Assembly (NCBI GenBank): GCA_035624455.1
Contig: DASPRM010000128.1
Location: forward strand, 1-58,927
Reading direction: 5' to 3'
From: Terriglobales bacterium
GTDB taxonomy: Bacteria; Acidobacteriota; Terriglobia; Terriglobales; Acidobacteriaceae
DNA length: 58,927 bases
Shown: positions 23,536-32,529 of the stretch, in pieces
How the letters are laid out: each line of letters opens with the position of its first letter
How positions within the stretch are numbered: the stretch's first letter is position 1
Translations under genes and position numbers: made by a program
The notes under the pieces: model-generated
Databases searched by the model: none
Seen by the model: the letters and a program-made list of their open reading frames with translations, nothing else
What the model was told of the DNA's origin: nothing

Positions 23536-23640
23536 TCTGATTGCTGAGGTGCCGGGTTGCCCCATCCTCGTCGTCTGCTTTTGACGCGACAGGGTGGGGT
23601 GTGAACGTTTTCCGACTGATTGCTGATTGCTCAGTGCTGT
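23536..23640. repeat. mosaic of repeats (E-A-E) before hpt
   Basis: Module E bits flank a long module A hairpin: CCCCATCCT (23560-23568) pairs with AGGGTGGGG (23591-23599), with an inner GTCG/CGAC pairing. A second E run (CTGATTGCTGATTGCTCAGTGCTG) ends 14 bases before the hpt ATG. Confidence 0.65.
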
Positions 23641-23653
23641 TTTAAACTGACGC

Positions 23654-24199
23654 ATGCCCTCCACAGCCCCTACTGTTCAATTAAAGGTTCTGTACACGCG
23701 CGAGCAGATTGCGCGGCGCGTGGCCGAACTGGGCGCCGAGATCTCGCGGGATTTCGCCGGACAATCGGTCGTGCTGGTAGGCGTGCTGAAGGGAGCCAGC
23801 ATCTTTCTCGGCGACCTGGCGCGCCAGATTAGCTTGGACGCCACCTTCGATTTCATCAGCGTATCCAGTTATGGGACCGAAAAGCAGAGCAGCGGTGAAG
23901 TCCGCCTCGTCAAAGACGTGGATCAGTCCATTCAGGACCGGAACATCATCCTGGTGGAAGACATCCTCGATACTGGGTTGACTATCAGCTTTTTGCGCAA
24001 GAAGTTCCTGGCCCACCAGCCGAGGACGCTGAAGATCGCAGCCCTACTCGACAAAGTCTCGCGACGCATTGCGCCGGTGACGGCTGACTACGTCGGCTTT
24101 GTCATTCCTGATGAATTCGTCGTCGGATATGGCCTGGACTACGCCGAGCGCTACCGCAATCTGCCCGATGTTTGCGTCCTGCCCCCGGAAATGCAGTAG
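23654..24199 (+). CDS. hpt: hypoxanthine phosphoribosyltransferase
   Basis: Purine salvage enzyme converting hypoxanthine or guanine plus PRPP to IMP or GMP. The PRPP-binding motif is ILVEDILDTGLT (residues about 98-109). VGVLKGASIFLGDLAR and FISVSSYG, with the flexible-loop residues, come earlier, and VGFVIPDEFVVGYGLDYAE near the end holds the base-binding region. Length 181 is normal. The leader is occupied by dispersed repeats and no clear Shine-Dalgarno is visible. Confidence 0.95.
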   Translation: MPSTAPTVQLKVLYTREQIARRVAELGAEISRDFAGQSVVLVGVLKGASIFLGDLARQISLDATFDFISVSSYGTEKQSSGEVRLVKDVDQSIQDRNIILVEDILDTGLTISFLRKKFLAHQPRTLKIAALLDKVSRRIAPVTADYVGFVIPDEFVVGYGLDYAERYRNLPDVCVLPPEMQ

Positions 24200-24278
24200 A
24201 CTTCAGGAAAGGCGCCCCCATCCCGGGTCGAAGTGGGTCCTTCTAATCACCCTGCTATCATGGGGCTGATCCAGGCAT

Positions 24279-26063
24279 ATGAGTTCCGTAGAAATCCAGC
24301 GCCCCGCGCCCGATGTTGAGGCCTTGCTGCTCCAGGTGGCGGATCTCGTCAACACCACGCTGGATCTTGACACCATTCTGCGCCGCATTGCGGAACTGGT
24401 TCGCCGCATTATCGATTACGAAATCTTCGCCATTCTTCTGTTGAACGACAAAACTCAGGAATTGCGCTTCCGCTTCGCTGTTGGCTATCAACAAGAAGTG
24501 GTGGAGCGCATGCGCATCAAGGTCGGACATGGAGTTACCGGATTGGCGGTCCAGCGCCGCGAACCCGTGCTGGTCAACGACGTCCGAACAGCACCGCAAT
24601 ACATCGAGGGAAATCCCCATGTACGGTCGGAGCTGGCAATCCCTCTGATTTTCAAGAACCGTGTCATCGGAGTGATCGACATCGAGGCGCCGCAGCCAGA
24701 CTATTTCACGCCCGAGCACGCGCAGACTCTCACCTTGATCGCTTCGCGCATCGCGATTGGCATCGAGCATGCGCGGCTCTACACGCGTGTTTCCCGTCAG
24801 GCCAAGACGCTGCAACTGTTAAACGAAATCAGCCGGGAAATCACTTCCATTCTGAATCTCGATGAATTACTGAAGCGCATCGCGGAGGACCTCAGCCGGC
24901 TCATCGACTACCAGATGTTCAGCATCCTGCTCATCGACGACGAGAAAAAACAGCTCGAACACCGCTTTTCGATCCGCTTCAAGGAAAGCATCAACATCAA
25001 AAAGCAAATCCCTATCGGTCATGGAATTGTCGGATACGCCGCGGCCCACCATGAGCCCGTGCTGGTGCCGGATGTCACCAAGGACCCACGCTATATCAAC
25101 GTCAATCCCGAGACTCGTTCCGAGTTGGCAGTCCCGCTGATTTACAAAGGCAAGGTGATCGGGGTTCTCGACCTGGAGCACACTCGCCGCCGCTACTTCA
25201 ATGAAGATCACCTGCGCACCCTTTCCACGCTGGCAGCCCAGATTGCGATCGCCATCGAGAATGCCCGCCTGTACGAGCAAGTCGCCCGGCAGGAGCAGCG
25301 CTTAGAGCACGATCTTGCCTTGGCGCGTGAATTGCAATTCCGCCTGCTGCCGGCAGGATACCCCCGCCTTCGTAGCGCGCAGGTAGCGGCGAAGTTTCAG
25401 CCGGCACAGGCAATCGGAGGCGATCTCTACGACTTCGTCACCTATCCCACAACTTCCCAGGGATGCACATCCTGCACCGCTGTGGCTATCGGCGACGTCA
25501 GCGGCAAGGGTCCGGCGGCTGCTCTTTATGCCTCACTGGTCAGCGGAATTTTGCGGTCCGAGGCTGCCGAGCGGCCCGGCGCTGCCGAGATGTTGCAGCG
25601 CATTAATGCGTCGCTCGGGGAGCGGCGAGTAGACACCCAGTACGTCACCCTGCTCTACACCATCTGGCAGGATGATCAACGAGTGCTGAAAGTCGCCAAT
25701 TCAGGCATGCCGAGGCCCATCTATTGTCATAATGGCGAGGTCCAGCGCATCGAAGCTACCGGCCTTCCTCTGGGACTCTTTGACAAGGTGGACTACGACG
25801 AGCTCAGCTTTCAGGGCGAGCCCGGCGATGTGTTTCTCTTTTTCAGCGATGGTATCTCCGACGCAGCCAATCCTCACGGCGTGCTGTTCGGCCGCGGACG
25901 TGTGGAAGAACTCGTCAAGAGTCATTGCGACGACAGCGCTTCCCAGATCGTCCAGGCTCTGTTTGACGCCGTGTGTCAGCATGTTGCTGGAGCTCCCCAG
26001 TTCGACGATCAAACCATAGTTGCGCTCAAGGTGGTTGATTCCGCTGTTGCCCAGTCCCAATGA
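24279..26063 (+). CDS. tandem GAF-domain PP2C (SpoIIE-type) phosphatase
   Basis: A 594-residue cytoplasmic signalling protein. Two GAF domains occupy about 20-170 and 190-345; they are clearly homologous, each with VGHGVTG or IGHGIVG, ARSEL/TRSEL-AVPLI and a VIGVxDxE segment. A short linker helix (RQEQRLEHDLALARELQFRLLP) leads to a SpoIIE/RsbU-type PP2C domain with metal Asp in AIGGDLYDF, AIGDVSGKGPAAAL and LFFSDGISDAANPHG. Such proteins usually dephosphorylate anti-anti-sigma (STAS) proteins in response to a GAF ligand. No STAS partner is in the window. The stop overlaps lysA. Confidence 0.92.
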   Translation: MSSVEIQRPAPDVEALLLQVADLVNTTLDLDTILRRIAELVRRIIDYEIFAILLLNDKTQELRFRFAVGYQQEVVERMRIKVGHGVTGLAVQRREPVLVNDVRTAPQYIEGNPHVRSELAIPLIFKNRVIGVIDIEAPQPDYFTPEHAQTLTLIASRIAIGIEHARLYTRVSRQAKTLQLLNEISREITSILNLDELLKRIAEDLSRLIDYQMFSILLIDDEKKQLEHRFSIRFKESINIKKQIPIGHGIVGYAAAHHEPVLVPDVTKDPRYINVNPETRSELAVPLIYKGKVIGVLDLEHTRRRYFNEDHLRTLSTLAAQIAIAIENARLYEQVARQEQRLEHDLALARELQFRLLPAGYPRLRSAQVAAKFQPAQAIGGDLYDFVTYPTTSQGCTSCTAVAIGDVSGKGPAAALYASLVSGILRSEAAERPGAAEMLQRINASLGERRVDTQYVTLLYTIWQDDQRVLKVANSGMPRPIYCHNGEVQRIEATGLPLGLFDKVDYDELSFQGEPGDVFLFFSDGISDAANPHGVLFGRGRVEELVKSHCDDSASQIVQALFDAVCQHVAGAPQFDDQTIVALKVVDSAVAQSQ

Positions 26064-27376
26064 CGGCACGGCATTCGAAATTCGCAGGGCGGCCACCCGC
26101 ATTCGCCTACAAAGGGTCCGGCAAAGCAAAGTCCGCAGGCGTTCTGCATTGCGAGAATATCCCCCTGCAACGCCTGGCTGGGACCTACGGCACTCCCCTT
26201 TATGTCTATTCCGCCTCCACGATTCGTGACCGTTACCTGGCCTTTGATGCGGATTTCGGCGAATGTCCCCATGCCATCTGCTATTCAGTCAAAGCGAACT
26301 CCAATCTTTCGATCCTGAAACTTCTGGCTGGCCTGGGATCGGGGTTCGATGTCGTCTCTGGCGGCGAACTGGAGCGCGTTCTGCGAGTTGCCCCGCGAGC
26401 GGCGGAGCAAGTGGTTTTCTCCGGCGTCGGTAAGACCGCGCAAGAAATGGATCAGGCCCTCAATGCCGGCATTCTGCTCTTCAACGTGGAGAGTGAAGGT
26501 GAGATGACCCTGCTCGCGCAACGGGCTGCCCATCTCCACAAAACCGCCCGCGTTGCCCTGCGCGTGAATCCCGACGTGTTTGCGGAAACCCATCCCTACA
26601 TATCTACCGGCCTCCAGAAACACAAATTCGGAGTCCCAATCTCCGCCGCCCGCAAGCTTTACCTCGAAATGGCTCGTCTTCGCGGGCTGGAGGTTGCGGG
26701 AGTAAGCGTTCATATCGGTTCGCAAATTGTCTCTCCCGATCCTTTTCGAGCCGCCATCGAGCGGGTGGCCCGCCTGGTCCGTGCTTTGAAGTCCGATGGC
26801 CACCAGATTCGTTATGTCGATGCCGGAGGAGGTCTGGGGATTTCCTACCACGAATCCTCAGCCGCGGATTTTCCCGTGCGGTTGCGCACTTACGCCCGCG
26901 CAATCACCGAGCCTCTAGCCGCTCTGGGAGTTAAAGTGTTACTTGAACCCGGGCGGGCGGTTGTCGGGCCAGCCGGCGTCTTGCTCACACGCGTCCTTTA
27001 CCGCAAACGCAATGGCTCGAAGCGCTTTCTCGTAGTTGACGCCGCTATGAACGACCTCATTCGCCCATCTCTGTATGGCGCGCACCACGAAATCGTTCCC
27101 GTCGCGCCCTCCAGTCAGCCAAGCCACAAGTTCGATGTGGTGGGACCCATCTGCGAGACAGGAGACTTTTTTGCACGCGACCGGCGGCTACCCGGCGCCT
27201 CCGAAGGCGAATTACTCGCCATCCTCGACGCGGGTGCGTACGGAATGTCGATTTCGTCGAATTACAACACCCGACCTCGCGCCGCCGAAGTGCTCGTGGA
27301 AGGCAACAGCTCGCAGCTCATCCGCCGCCGCGAAAACATCAATGATCAGCTTACGATCGAAGAAGAAGCTCTGTGA
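26060..27376 (+). CDS. lysA: diaminopimelate decarboxylase
   Basis: PLP enzyme for the last step of lysine synthesis. The PLP Lys is Lys78 in YSVKANSN; GSGFDVVSGGEL, SVHIGSQI and DAGGGLGI (phosphate binding) follow. The C-terminal domain has CETGDFF and DAGAYGMSISSNYN. Length 438. The ATG at 26060 overlaps the phosphatase stop (ATGA), so the first gene's translation probably feeds lysA. Other dap genes are absent here. The downstream gap holds a module A hairpin that may act as terminator. Confidence 0.95.
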   Translation: MTARHSKFAGRPPAFAYKGSGKAKSAGVLHCENIPLQRLAGTYGTPLYVYSASTIRDRYLAFDADFGECPHAICYSVKANSNLSILKLLAGLGSGFDVVSGGELERVLRVAPRAAEQVVFSGVGKTAQEMDQALNAGILLFNVESEGEMTLLAQRAAHLHKTARVALRVNPDVFAETHPYISTGLQKHKFGVPISAARKLYLEMARLRGLEVAGVSVHIGSQIVSPDPFRAAIERVARLVRALKSDGHQIRYVDAGGGLGISYHESSAADFPVRLRTYARAITEPLAALGVKVLLEPGRAVVGPAGVLLTRVLYRKRNGSKRFLVVDAAMNDLIRPSLYGAHHEIVPVAPSSQPSHKFDVVGPICETGDFFARDRRLPGASEGELLAILDAGAYGMSISSNYNTRPRAAEVLVEGNSSQLIRRRENINDQLTIEEEAL

Positions 27377-27390
27377 GAAGCCATCTCAGC

Positions 27391-27430
27391 GGGTGCCCCA
27401 CCCTGAGCGTTGGCAAAGGATGGGTGGCAA
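27391..27430. repeat. module A hairpin between lysA and the hydrolase gene
   Basis: GGGTGCCcCACCC ... GGATGGGTGGCA, with the arms TGCC(c)CACCC and GGGTGGCA and an interior TGAGCGTTGGCAAAG. It lies between two convergent genes, where it could stop transcription from either side. The same family is seen at 40699-40735. Confidence 0.6.
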
Positions 27431-27457
27431 TCATGTTTGCACCGCGGCATGCAAGGG

Positions 27458-28312
27458 CTACTCCAGTGCCCCCAGGAAATTCATCAGTACCCGCAGCACC
27501 ACCTGAGGTTCGTGCCGCTGCAGTGAATGCCCCACGCCATTCAACCGGACATGTAACGCGTCGCGCAGCAGGGTTAGCGCGCTGCGGACATCCCGGTCAG
27601 TCATGACGCCACCGCGGGCAGGATCGGCCTGGATCAGCAGCGTGGGGCAGGCGATGTTCTTCATGATGCCCTCGGCGTCCCAGTTGCGTCCGGAGCGTCC
27701 GTCCAGGGTCATGCGAATGGTATCGGGATCGAGCTGCAATAAGCTGCTGGCCCACCAGCGTAGCGTCGCCGCGTCGTTACCCGCAATGTGCTTGAGTTGT
27801 GCGCGTGCGCCATCCGGCAAATCCACCCACATGTCAGAGACTGCCGCCGCCAGCTCTTTCAACTTCATGCCCGGCTGCAGCCGGTTCTCCACGCCTTCAA
27901 ACAGCGAACGATAAGAGCTGCTCTCGTAGCTTTCCAGGTGGATTCCCGTATCCCCGAGTGCAAGCGCTCTCACTCGATCCGGATGTTGGGCAGCGATGTA
28001 CATTCCCACCATTCCGCCCAGCGAATGCCCGAAGATCGCCACCGGCTTGCTGATCTTAGTTTCGATCAGGTGGATGACATCGGCCGCGTAGTCTTCTCCG
28101 CGGTAGGCTCCCGGCGCGCGTCCCGACTTTCCATGTCCGCGAAAATCGGGCGCATAAACGTGCCAGAAGTCGGCCAGGTCGGTCAGGACAGGCTGGAACA
28201 CCTGCCAGCGCTGCGAGAGGCCATGCAGGAGCAGCAGAGGTGGGCCCGAATCCGGTCCTTCTGCATAGTTAATCGGCAGCTTGCCGGAATCAAGAATCTG
28301 TTCGCGTACCAT
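27458..28312 (-). CDS. alpha/beta hydrolase fold protein
   Basis: A 284-residue alpha/beta hydrolase. The oxyanion HG is in LLLLHGLSQ; the nucleophile elbow is GHSLGGMVGM (Ser about residue 98); the catalytic His is in GVGHSLQRH near residue 261. The acid is probably Asp in IQADPARG or nearby. The YAEGPDSGPPLLLLHG opening is shared with many esterases and haloalkane-type hydrolases. Substrate unknown. It lies 83 bases before nadK in a probable minus-strand operon. Confidence 0.88.
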   Translation of the reverse strand: MVREQILDSGKLPINYAEGPDSGPPLLLLHGLSQRWQVFQPVLTDLADFWHVYAPDFRGHGKSGRAPGAYRGEDYAADVIHLIETKISKPVAIFGHSLGGMVGMYIAAQHPDRVRALALGDTGIHLESYESSSYRSLFEGVENRLQPGMKLKELAAAVSDMWVDLPDGARAQLKHIAGNDAATLRWWASSLLQLDPDTIRMTLDGRSGRNWDAEGIMKNIACPTLLIQADPARGGVMTDRDVRSALTLLRDALHVRLNGVGHSLQRHEPQVVLRVLMNFLGALE

Positions 28313-28395
28313 CTTCCTCCAAGTTACAGCCTGATTACGGGACCCTTCAGCGAATTATCATGTCCTTGGGCTTGCCTGACGCGCCCCGAACCCGC

Positions 28396-29253
28396 CTAAC
28401 GCTGCCCCCACTTTAGCTTGGTTCTGAGGACATCGAAAAAAGTCTTATGCAGCCGCAGCAGCTTAGTAACGTGCTGGGATCGCCGGCACACTATGCGATC
28501 GCCATCCTCCACCGGCATGCCCACCTGACCATCGATGCTCAGAAATACCTGCTCGCCTGAGCTTTTGGCGACAATCTCGATCTCGACCGAATCGCGGATC
28601 ACCAGCGGACGATGAGTGAGAGCATGCGGGCAGATGGGAGAAATTACCAGTCCCTCGACTGAAGGCATCAGGATCGGTCCGCCTGCGGCCAAAGAGTACG
28701 CCGTCGAACCGGTTGGGGTAGAAATAATCAGCCCGTCGCCGCGATAGTTGGACACAAAGGCACGGTTGATATAGAGATCAAAGTTCGCCAGGCGGGCTAT
28801 GGCGCTCTTGGCTACGACGGCATCGTTCAATGCCAGGTAGTCGGAAGCGCAGCGCTCGCCGCGCATCAGGCAGCACTGTAGCATCGATCGTTTTTCCACC
28901 TCGCAGCAGTTCTCATTGATGGCCCTCAGTGTCGCATACATCTCCCCAGTCGGAACTTCCGTCAGAAAACCCAGGGATCCGAGATTGATCCCCAAAATCG
29001 GAGTGCCCGCAGCCGCCACGGCGCGCGCCGCCGAGAGCAGGGTTCCGTCCCCTCCCAGTACGACTACGAAGTTTAATTGCTTCGATGAAAGCTTCTCCCG
29101 TTCCAGCACTTCGCCGCCTCCCGGAACGTAGGTGGCGGTCTCCTGGTCGATGTACACCTGATATCCATGGTCTTCGAGCCAGTGGGTCAGCTCCGGCACC
29201 AGCTTCGACAGCTCCGGCTTCTCCGGCTTGGATACGATGCCTGCAGATTTCAT
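28396..29253 (-). CDS. nadK: NAD kinase
   Basis: Phosphorylates NAD to NADP. The hallmarks are visible: GGDGTLLSAAR (about residues 66-76), NLGSLGFLTE, LNDAVVAKS, and ISTPTGSTAYSLAAGGP, the active-site loop. The C-terminal LSIDGQVGMPVEDGD stretch is also family-typical. Length 285. It shares strand with the downstream hydrolase. The ATG at 29253 is the only plausible start. Confidence 0.95.
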   Translation of the reverse strand: MKSAGIVSKPEKPELSKLVPELTHWLEDHGYQVYIDQETATYVPGGGEVLEREKLSSKQLNFVVVLGGDGTLLSAARAVAAAGTPILGINLGSLGFLTEVPTGEMYATLRAINENCCEVEKRSMLQCCLMRGERCASDYLALNDAVVAKSAIARLANFDLYINRAFVSNYRGDGLIISTPTGSTAYSLAAGGPILMPSVEGLVISPICPHALTHRPLVIRDSVEIEIVAKSSGEQVFLSIDGQVGMPVEDGDRIVCRRSQHVTKLLRLHKTFFDVLRTKLKWGQR

Positions 29254-29406
29254 GTTGCTGGGATTGTACAGAATGGATCGATTTCAGTCGTAATCGCCAA
29301 ATGGTAACCGGGACAGTTCTCCTACTTGCGCGTGCTGTACGGTACAAGTGCTATTTCCCTTTGCGGTTTGAAGGCGCCGCGAGGTTGTCGCAAACCACCG
29401 GTGTGA

Positions 29407-29814
29407 TTAGCGAGTCCCCGCGCTTTGAGATTGCGTGTCCATCCGTTCCACATACTGAGCGCGAGCTGGGCTGGGCTGGAATGGATCCGCAAAGTACTGC
29501 GTTTCTCGCGCAACCTTGTCGCCCCTGAACTCCATGATGCTCACGGTGTAGGATGGCTTGCCGTCATAGGACAGGATGAATTCGGTGATCCAAAGGTCGC
29601 CGCTGCCAATGATTCGCTGGACAGTAAAGCGCTTCTTGTTCGGCTGGATAGAGCGGGTGATCTGTATGTTGAGGCGACCGGGTATTCGCTCGCCTGATTG
29701 TGGGTATTCCAGCACCGCGTCCTCGTGATAGATGCGGTGCTCTGTTTCAAAATCGTTGGCGTCGGAGGCCGCCCAATGCTGATCCAGCGCCGCACGTATC
29801 TGTTGATCTCGCAT
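29407..29814 (-). CDS. SnoaL/NTF2-like domain protein
   Basis: A 135-residue NTF2-like fold: ALDQHWAASDANDFETEHRIYHEDAVLEYPQSGE at the start (split here for reading), then VQRIIGSGDLWITEF, and YTVSIMEFRGDKVARETQYFADPF. The ATG at 29814 has GGAGGG five bases upstream, so the longer frame from 29838 is rejected. It is unlike the first NTF2 protein (21587) except in fold. Ligand or reaction unknown. Confidence 0.8.
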   Translation of the reverse strand: MRDQQIRAALDQHWAASDANDFETEHRIYHEDAVLEYPQSGERIPGRLNIQITRSIQPNKKRFTVQRIIGSGDLWITEFILSYDGKPSYTVSIMEFRGDKVARETQYFADPFQPSPARAQYVERMDTQSQSAGTR

Positions 29815-30053
29815 CTTACCCTCCTGCGCTATGCCCAAAGCTTAGACTCCCGCATGGCCTCGTTTCAAGAGGATCAAATTCGTACTTGAGAATTGGGGGC
29901 TGATTCGATAACCGTGTCGGCTCCCAGCCGCCGCGTACACTTGGTGCGCTCAACGAACCAAGGCTCGGAGGAAAGGTGCCGAGCACATGAAGATTGTAGG
30001 GTGTGATTTACGTATGCAGCTCCACCGCTGGATTGAGTCTGCATGCCGCCCCG

Positions 30054-30818
30054 CTAGTTCCCCTGCTTGCGCCTGCCGTACAGCAAAAACTCACGATTCC
30101 CTTCTGTCCCAAGGATTGGCGATTCGATTTCCGATCCCGTGTCGAAGCCGGACTGCTCCACCGCCTGTCGAACTTTGGCCACCGCTGACGCCTGCTGCTC
30201 CGTGTCGCGCACGATTCCTCCCTTCCCGACATGCTCACGCCCGACCTCGAACTGCGGCTTCACCAGCACGATCATCTGCTTCGGTCGCGCCTGATCACGC
30301 GTGTCATTTTGTATGGCTGCCTCCACCACGGCAGGAATCACCAATGTCGCCGAAATGAACGAGACATCTATGACAATCAGATCCACTGGTTCCCCGAGAT
30401 CTCCGGCTTGCAAGTAGCGTGCATTGGTTTTCTCCCGGAGCCGCACCCGGGGATCCTCGCGAATTTTCAAATCCATCTGTCCATAGCCGGTGTCGATCGC
30501 GATCACCCGCCCAGCGCCATGTTGCAGCAGGCAGTCGGTGAAGCCGCCAGTTGAGGCGCCTACATCGACGCAGGTCAGACCGCGAACATCAATTTGCCAG
30601 TGCTCGAGCGCGGCCTCCAGCTTCAGCCCCGCACGGCTCACGTATCTGAGATCCTCGCCCAGCAGACGTATCCGCGCCCCGACATCCACGGCAGTTCCCG
30701 CCTTTTCTACCTTCTGTTCGTTCACCAGCACGCGTCCGGCGAGGATCAGTGCCTGGGCGCGCTCGCGCGAAGCCACCAGCCCGAGCTCCACCAGCAACTT
30801 GTCAATTCGGTTCTTCAA
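30054..30818 (-). CDS. tlyA: TlyA-family rRNA 2'-O-methyltransferase (hemolysin A-like)
   Basis: A 254-residue protein. An S4 RNA-binding domain fills residues 1-62 (RIDKLLVELGLVASRERAQALI, then AGRVLVNEQ), followed by an FtsJ-type methyltransferase: SRAGLKLEAAL, DVGASTGGFTDCLLQ (SAM), AIDTGYGQMDLKIRED, and DVSFIS. The family methylates ribose of rRNA cytidines, known best from mycobacteria. The last segment GYGRRKQGN is basic. The ATG at 30818 is the natural start. Unrelated genes flank it. Confidence 0.92.
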   Translation of the reverse strand: MKNRIDKLLVELGLVASRERAQALILAGRVLVNEQKVEKAGTAVDVGARIRLLGEDLRYVSRAGLKLEAALEHWQIDVRGLTCVDVGASTGGFTDCLLQHGAGRVIAIDTGYGQMDLKIREDPRVRLREKTNARYLQAGDLGEPVDLIVIDVSFISATLVIPAVVEAAIQNDTRDQARPKQMIVLVKPQFEVGREHVGKGGIVRDTEQQASAVAKVRQAVEQSGFDTGSEIESPILGTEGNREFLLYGRRKQGN

Positions 30819-31170
30819 AACGCTGCCTCAGCGACCTTTTTCGGGAAAATCGCACCAGCATATTTGTAACTTCTTTGCAAGATAACAACTTATGTCTATG
30901 CCACTTCAACGATCGCCTGATGAAATTCTTCGCACCCCATAAAGTGCATTCCGTAGAAATAACGGGAGCTTAATGGAGTTACACAAATTTGACCCCGCTT
31001 TTCCACAAGGGAATCCACAGCCATGTTGAAATATGCCGCCGCCGATTGGCAACTGGATTGAACGGTTACAGTCCTACGCCTGGTGGAAGTTGTTTCAGCC
31101 TGGACTTGTTGTGATGAAGGTACCCGGCGGGTACCCCATTCAATCTCACCTTTGGCTTGAGTGGGGATGT
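30819..31170. other. 352-base gap with no convincing gene
   Basis: A small frame starting at 31033 has no family resemblance. Visible items: TTTTCCACA (30999-31007) next to AATCCACAG (31012-31020), which resemble DnaA boxes but stand alone; and a perfect hairpin GGTACCC-GGC-GGGTACC at 31119-31135. The sequence is AT-richer near the tlyA start. Confidence 0.5.
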
Positions 31171-31611
31171 TCAGGTCTTGCCCGGGTGCCGGGGCTTGGG
31201 CTTTGGCTGGTTTTTGCCCTCGAGATTGAGCGCCACGGCAGCGCGAATGAGATCCTTCAAGGCCACCTCATCGATCATGTCGCCTTCGTGTAAGTCAATC
31301 GCGCGCCTGACATTCCCTTCCAGGCTGGAGTTGAATAGACCGGAAGGGTCCGGCAACGCCGCTCCCCTGGCAAACGTCATCTTGACGACGTTCTTGTACG
31401 TCTCTCCCGTGCAGACGATGCCCCCATGGGACCAGACGGGTGTCCCCGGCGATGTCGCCTTGGCCCACTTCCACTCTTCGACGATCTCCGGGTCCGCCTC
31501 GTGCATGATTTCGCGCACTCTGGCGAGCGTCTTCCCGCGCCAGTCGCCAAGTTCCTTGATCTTCTGGTCGATTGATGCAGAGGCAGATTCCAGCGAAATG
31601 GGATTTTTCAT
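31171..31611 (-). CDS. DUF1801 domain protein
   Basis: A 146-residue protein of the DUF1801 type: IDQKIKELGDWRGKTLARVREIMHEADPE at the start (as two overlapping helices), then VEEWKWAKATSPGTPVWSHGGIV, and FNSSLEGNVRRAIDLHEGD. These small proteins are common beside ArsR-SRPBCC genes; function unknown. The ATG at 31611 has AGGAG upstream; the frame from 31662 is too long. It is the last gene of a four-gene minus-strand run that starts with the ArsR regulator. Confidence 0.82.
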   Translation of the reverse strand: MKNPISLESASASIDQKIKELGDWRGKTLARVREIMHEADPEIVEEWKWAKATSPGTPVWSHGGIVCTGETYKNVVKMTFARGAALPDPSGLFNSSLEGNVRRAIDLHEGDMIDEVALKDLIRAAVALNLEGKNQPKPKPRHPGKT

Positions 31612-31740
31612 GTTAGCTCCTACTCTCGCAGATAATTTAGCTTCGCTTAGCGTGGCCTGCAATCTCCGCTCATGTAGGGACGGGCGCCCTCAACCGGGTA
31701 GAGGAATATCCGCCGTCCCGTTTTTGGACGCTAACCTCGG

Positions 31741-31950
31741 TCAAACCGATCTTTTCGAAATCAGTCGTCGAACGACATGGCCCTTCCACATCCACAATCC
31801 TGTAAGGACCATCACAGGAAGGAAGACAAACCGAGTTGCGGGAGCGTAATCGGGGAGCCTTTCAAACGGACTATAGATATAGCCGAGTATCGGAATGGCA
31901 AAGACGATGTGAATCCAGCGAAAAATCGTACGTTGCGTGCCTGGGGTCAT
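31741..31950 (-). CDS. small two-helix membrane protein
   Basis: A 69-residue protein with two hydrophobic segments (RWIHIVFAIPILGYIYS and FVFLPVMVLTGLWMW) joined by FERLPDYAPATR, and a basic tail. It lies 12 bases downstream of the SRPBCC gene on the same strand, so it is likely cotranscribed. Similar tiny membrane proteins recur in such operons, but I know no function. Confidence 0.65.
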   Translation of the reverse strand: MTPGTQRTIFRWIHIVFAIPILGYIYSPFERLPDYAPATRFVFLPVMVLTGLWMWKGHVVRRLISKRSV

Positions 31951-31962
31951 GATCTCCTCGAT

Positions 31963-32529
31963 TTACGACTCTTGAGCCGCCTCAGGCGGCCGGTTGGGTG
32001 TTTCAACACCGAACTGCTTGGCGTACTCGGCCTGCAATCGCTGCCAGCCGCCGAACTTCATGACGTCGCTGCCGACGATGCGGCCAATCGGCTCTCCCGC
32101 GAGCAGCCGCTCAAGGACGTCGAAGCAGATGTGCCAGCCCGCGGCGCCCCACGAGATGAAGCGGCGATCGATGTTGTGCCACAACGTCAGGCGCGTGCCG
32201 CTGCCAACGGCCTCGAGTTCCCAGCGCATATCGTCGTACTCAAGCAACCTGGGAGCGTCGGCTCGCGTCACTCTGATCTCCACAACCTGCGGCGTTCCCA
32301 CCCAGGCGAGTTTCACCGTTCCAACCCTACCCAGGCTCTCATCGGAGTCGAAGGGAGCCCACTCGCGCAAATGCACCGGATCGGTAAGCGCCTGCCAGAC
32401 TCTTTCCGGCGGGTGGCGCAGTTCGCGGACGAGAATGAGCGTCCACTTGTCTTTGCCGTTCTGTGTCTCTTCCTTCTTTATCTGCGCCCCGCTGGCCGGA
32501 CCCGGCGTGTACTGCGCGCGATCGCTCAT
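31963..32529 (-). CDS. SRPBCC / AHSA1-like domain protein
   Basis: A 188-residue START-like fold: LILVRELRHPPERVWQALTDPVHLREWAPF is the family opening (quoted as LVRELRHPPERVWQALTD), followed by a beta sheet and LWHNIDRRFISWGAAGWHICFDVLERLL. This hydrophobic-cavity fold binds lipidic or aromatic ligands or Hsp90 in other members. Its ATG overlaps the stop of the ArsR gene (ATGA). ArsR plus AHSA1-like pairs are widespread; the regulator probably controls this gene. Confidence 0.87.
   Translation of the reverse strand: MSDRAQYTPGPASGAQIKKEETQNGKDKWTLILVRELRHPPERVWQALTDPVHLREWAPFDSDESLGRVGTVKLAWVGTPQVVEIRVTRADAPRLLEYDDMRWELEAVGSGTRLTLWHNIDRRFISWGAAGWHICFDVLERLLAGEPIGRIVGSDVMKFGGWQRLQAEYAKQFGVETPNRPPEAAQES

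Noticed and set aside
30999-31020. TTTTCCACA and AATCCACAG, DnaA-box-like pair
   Set aside because: Only two imperfect boxes, no AT-rich unwinding region, no dnaA/dnaN neighbours; not an origin on this evidence.
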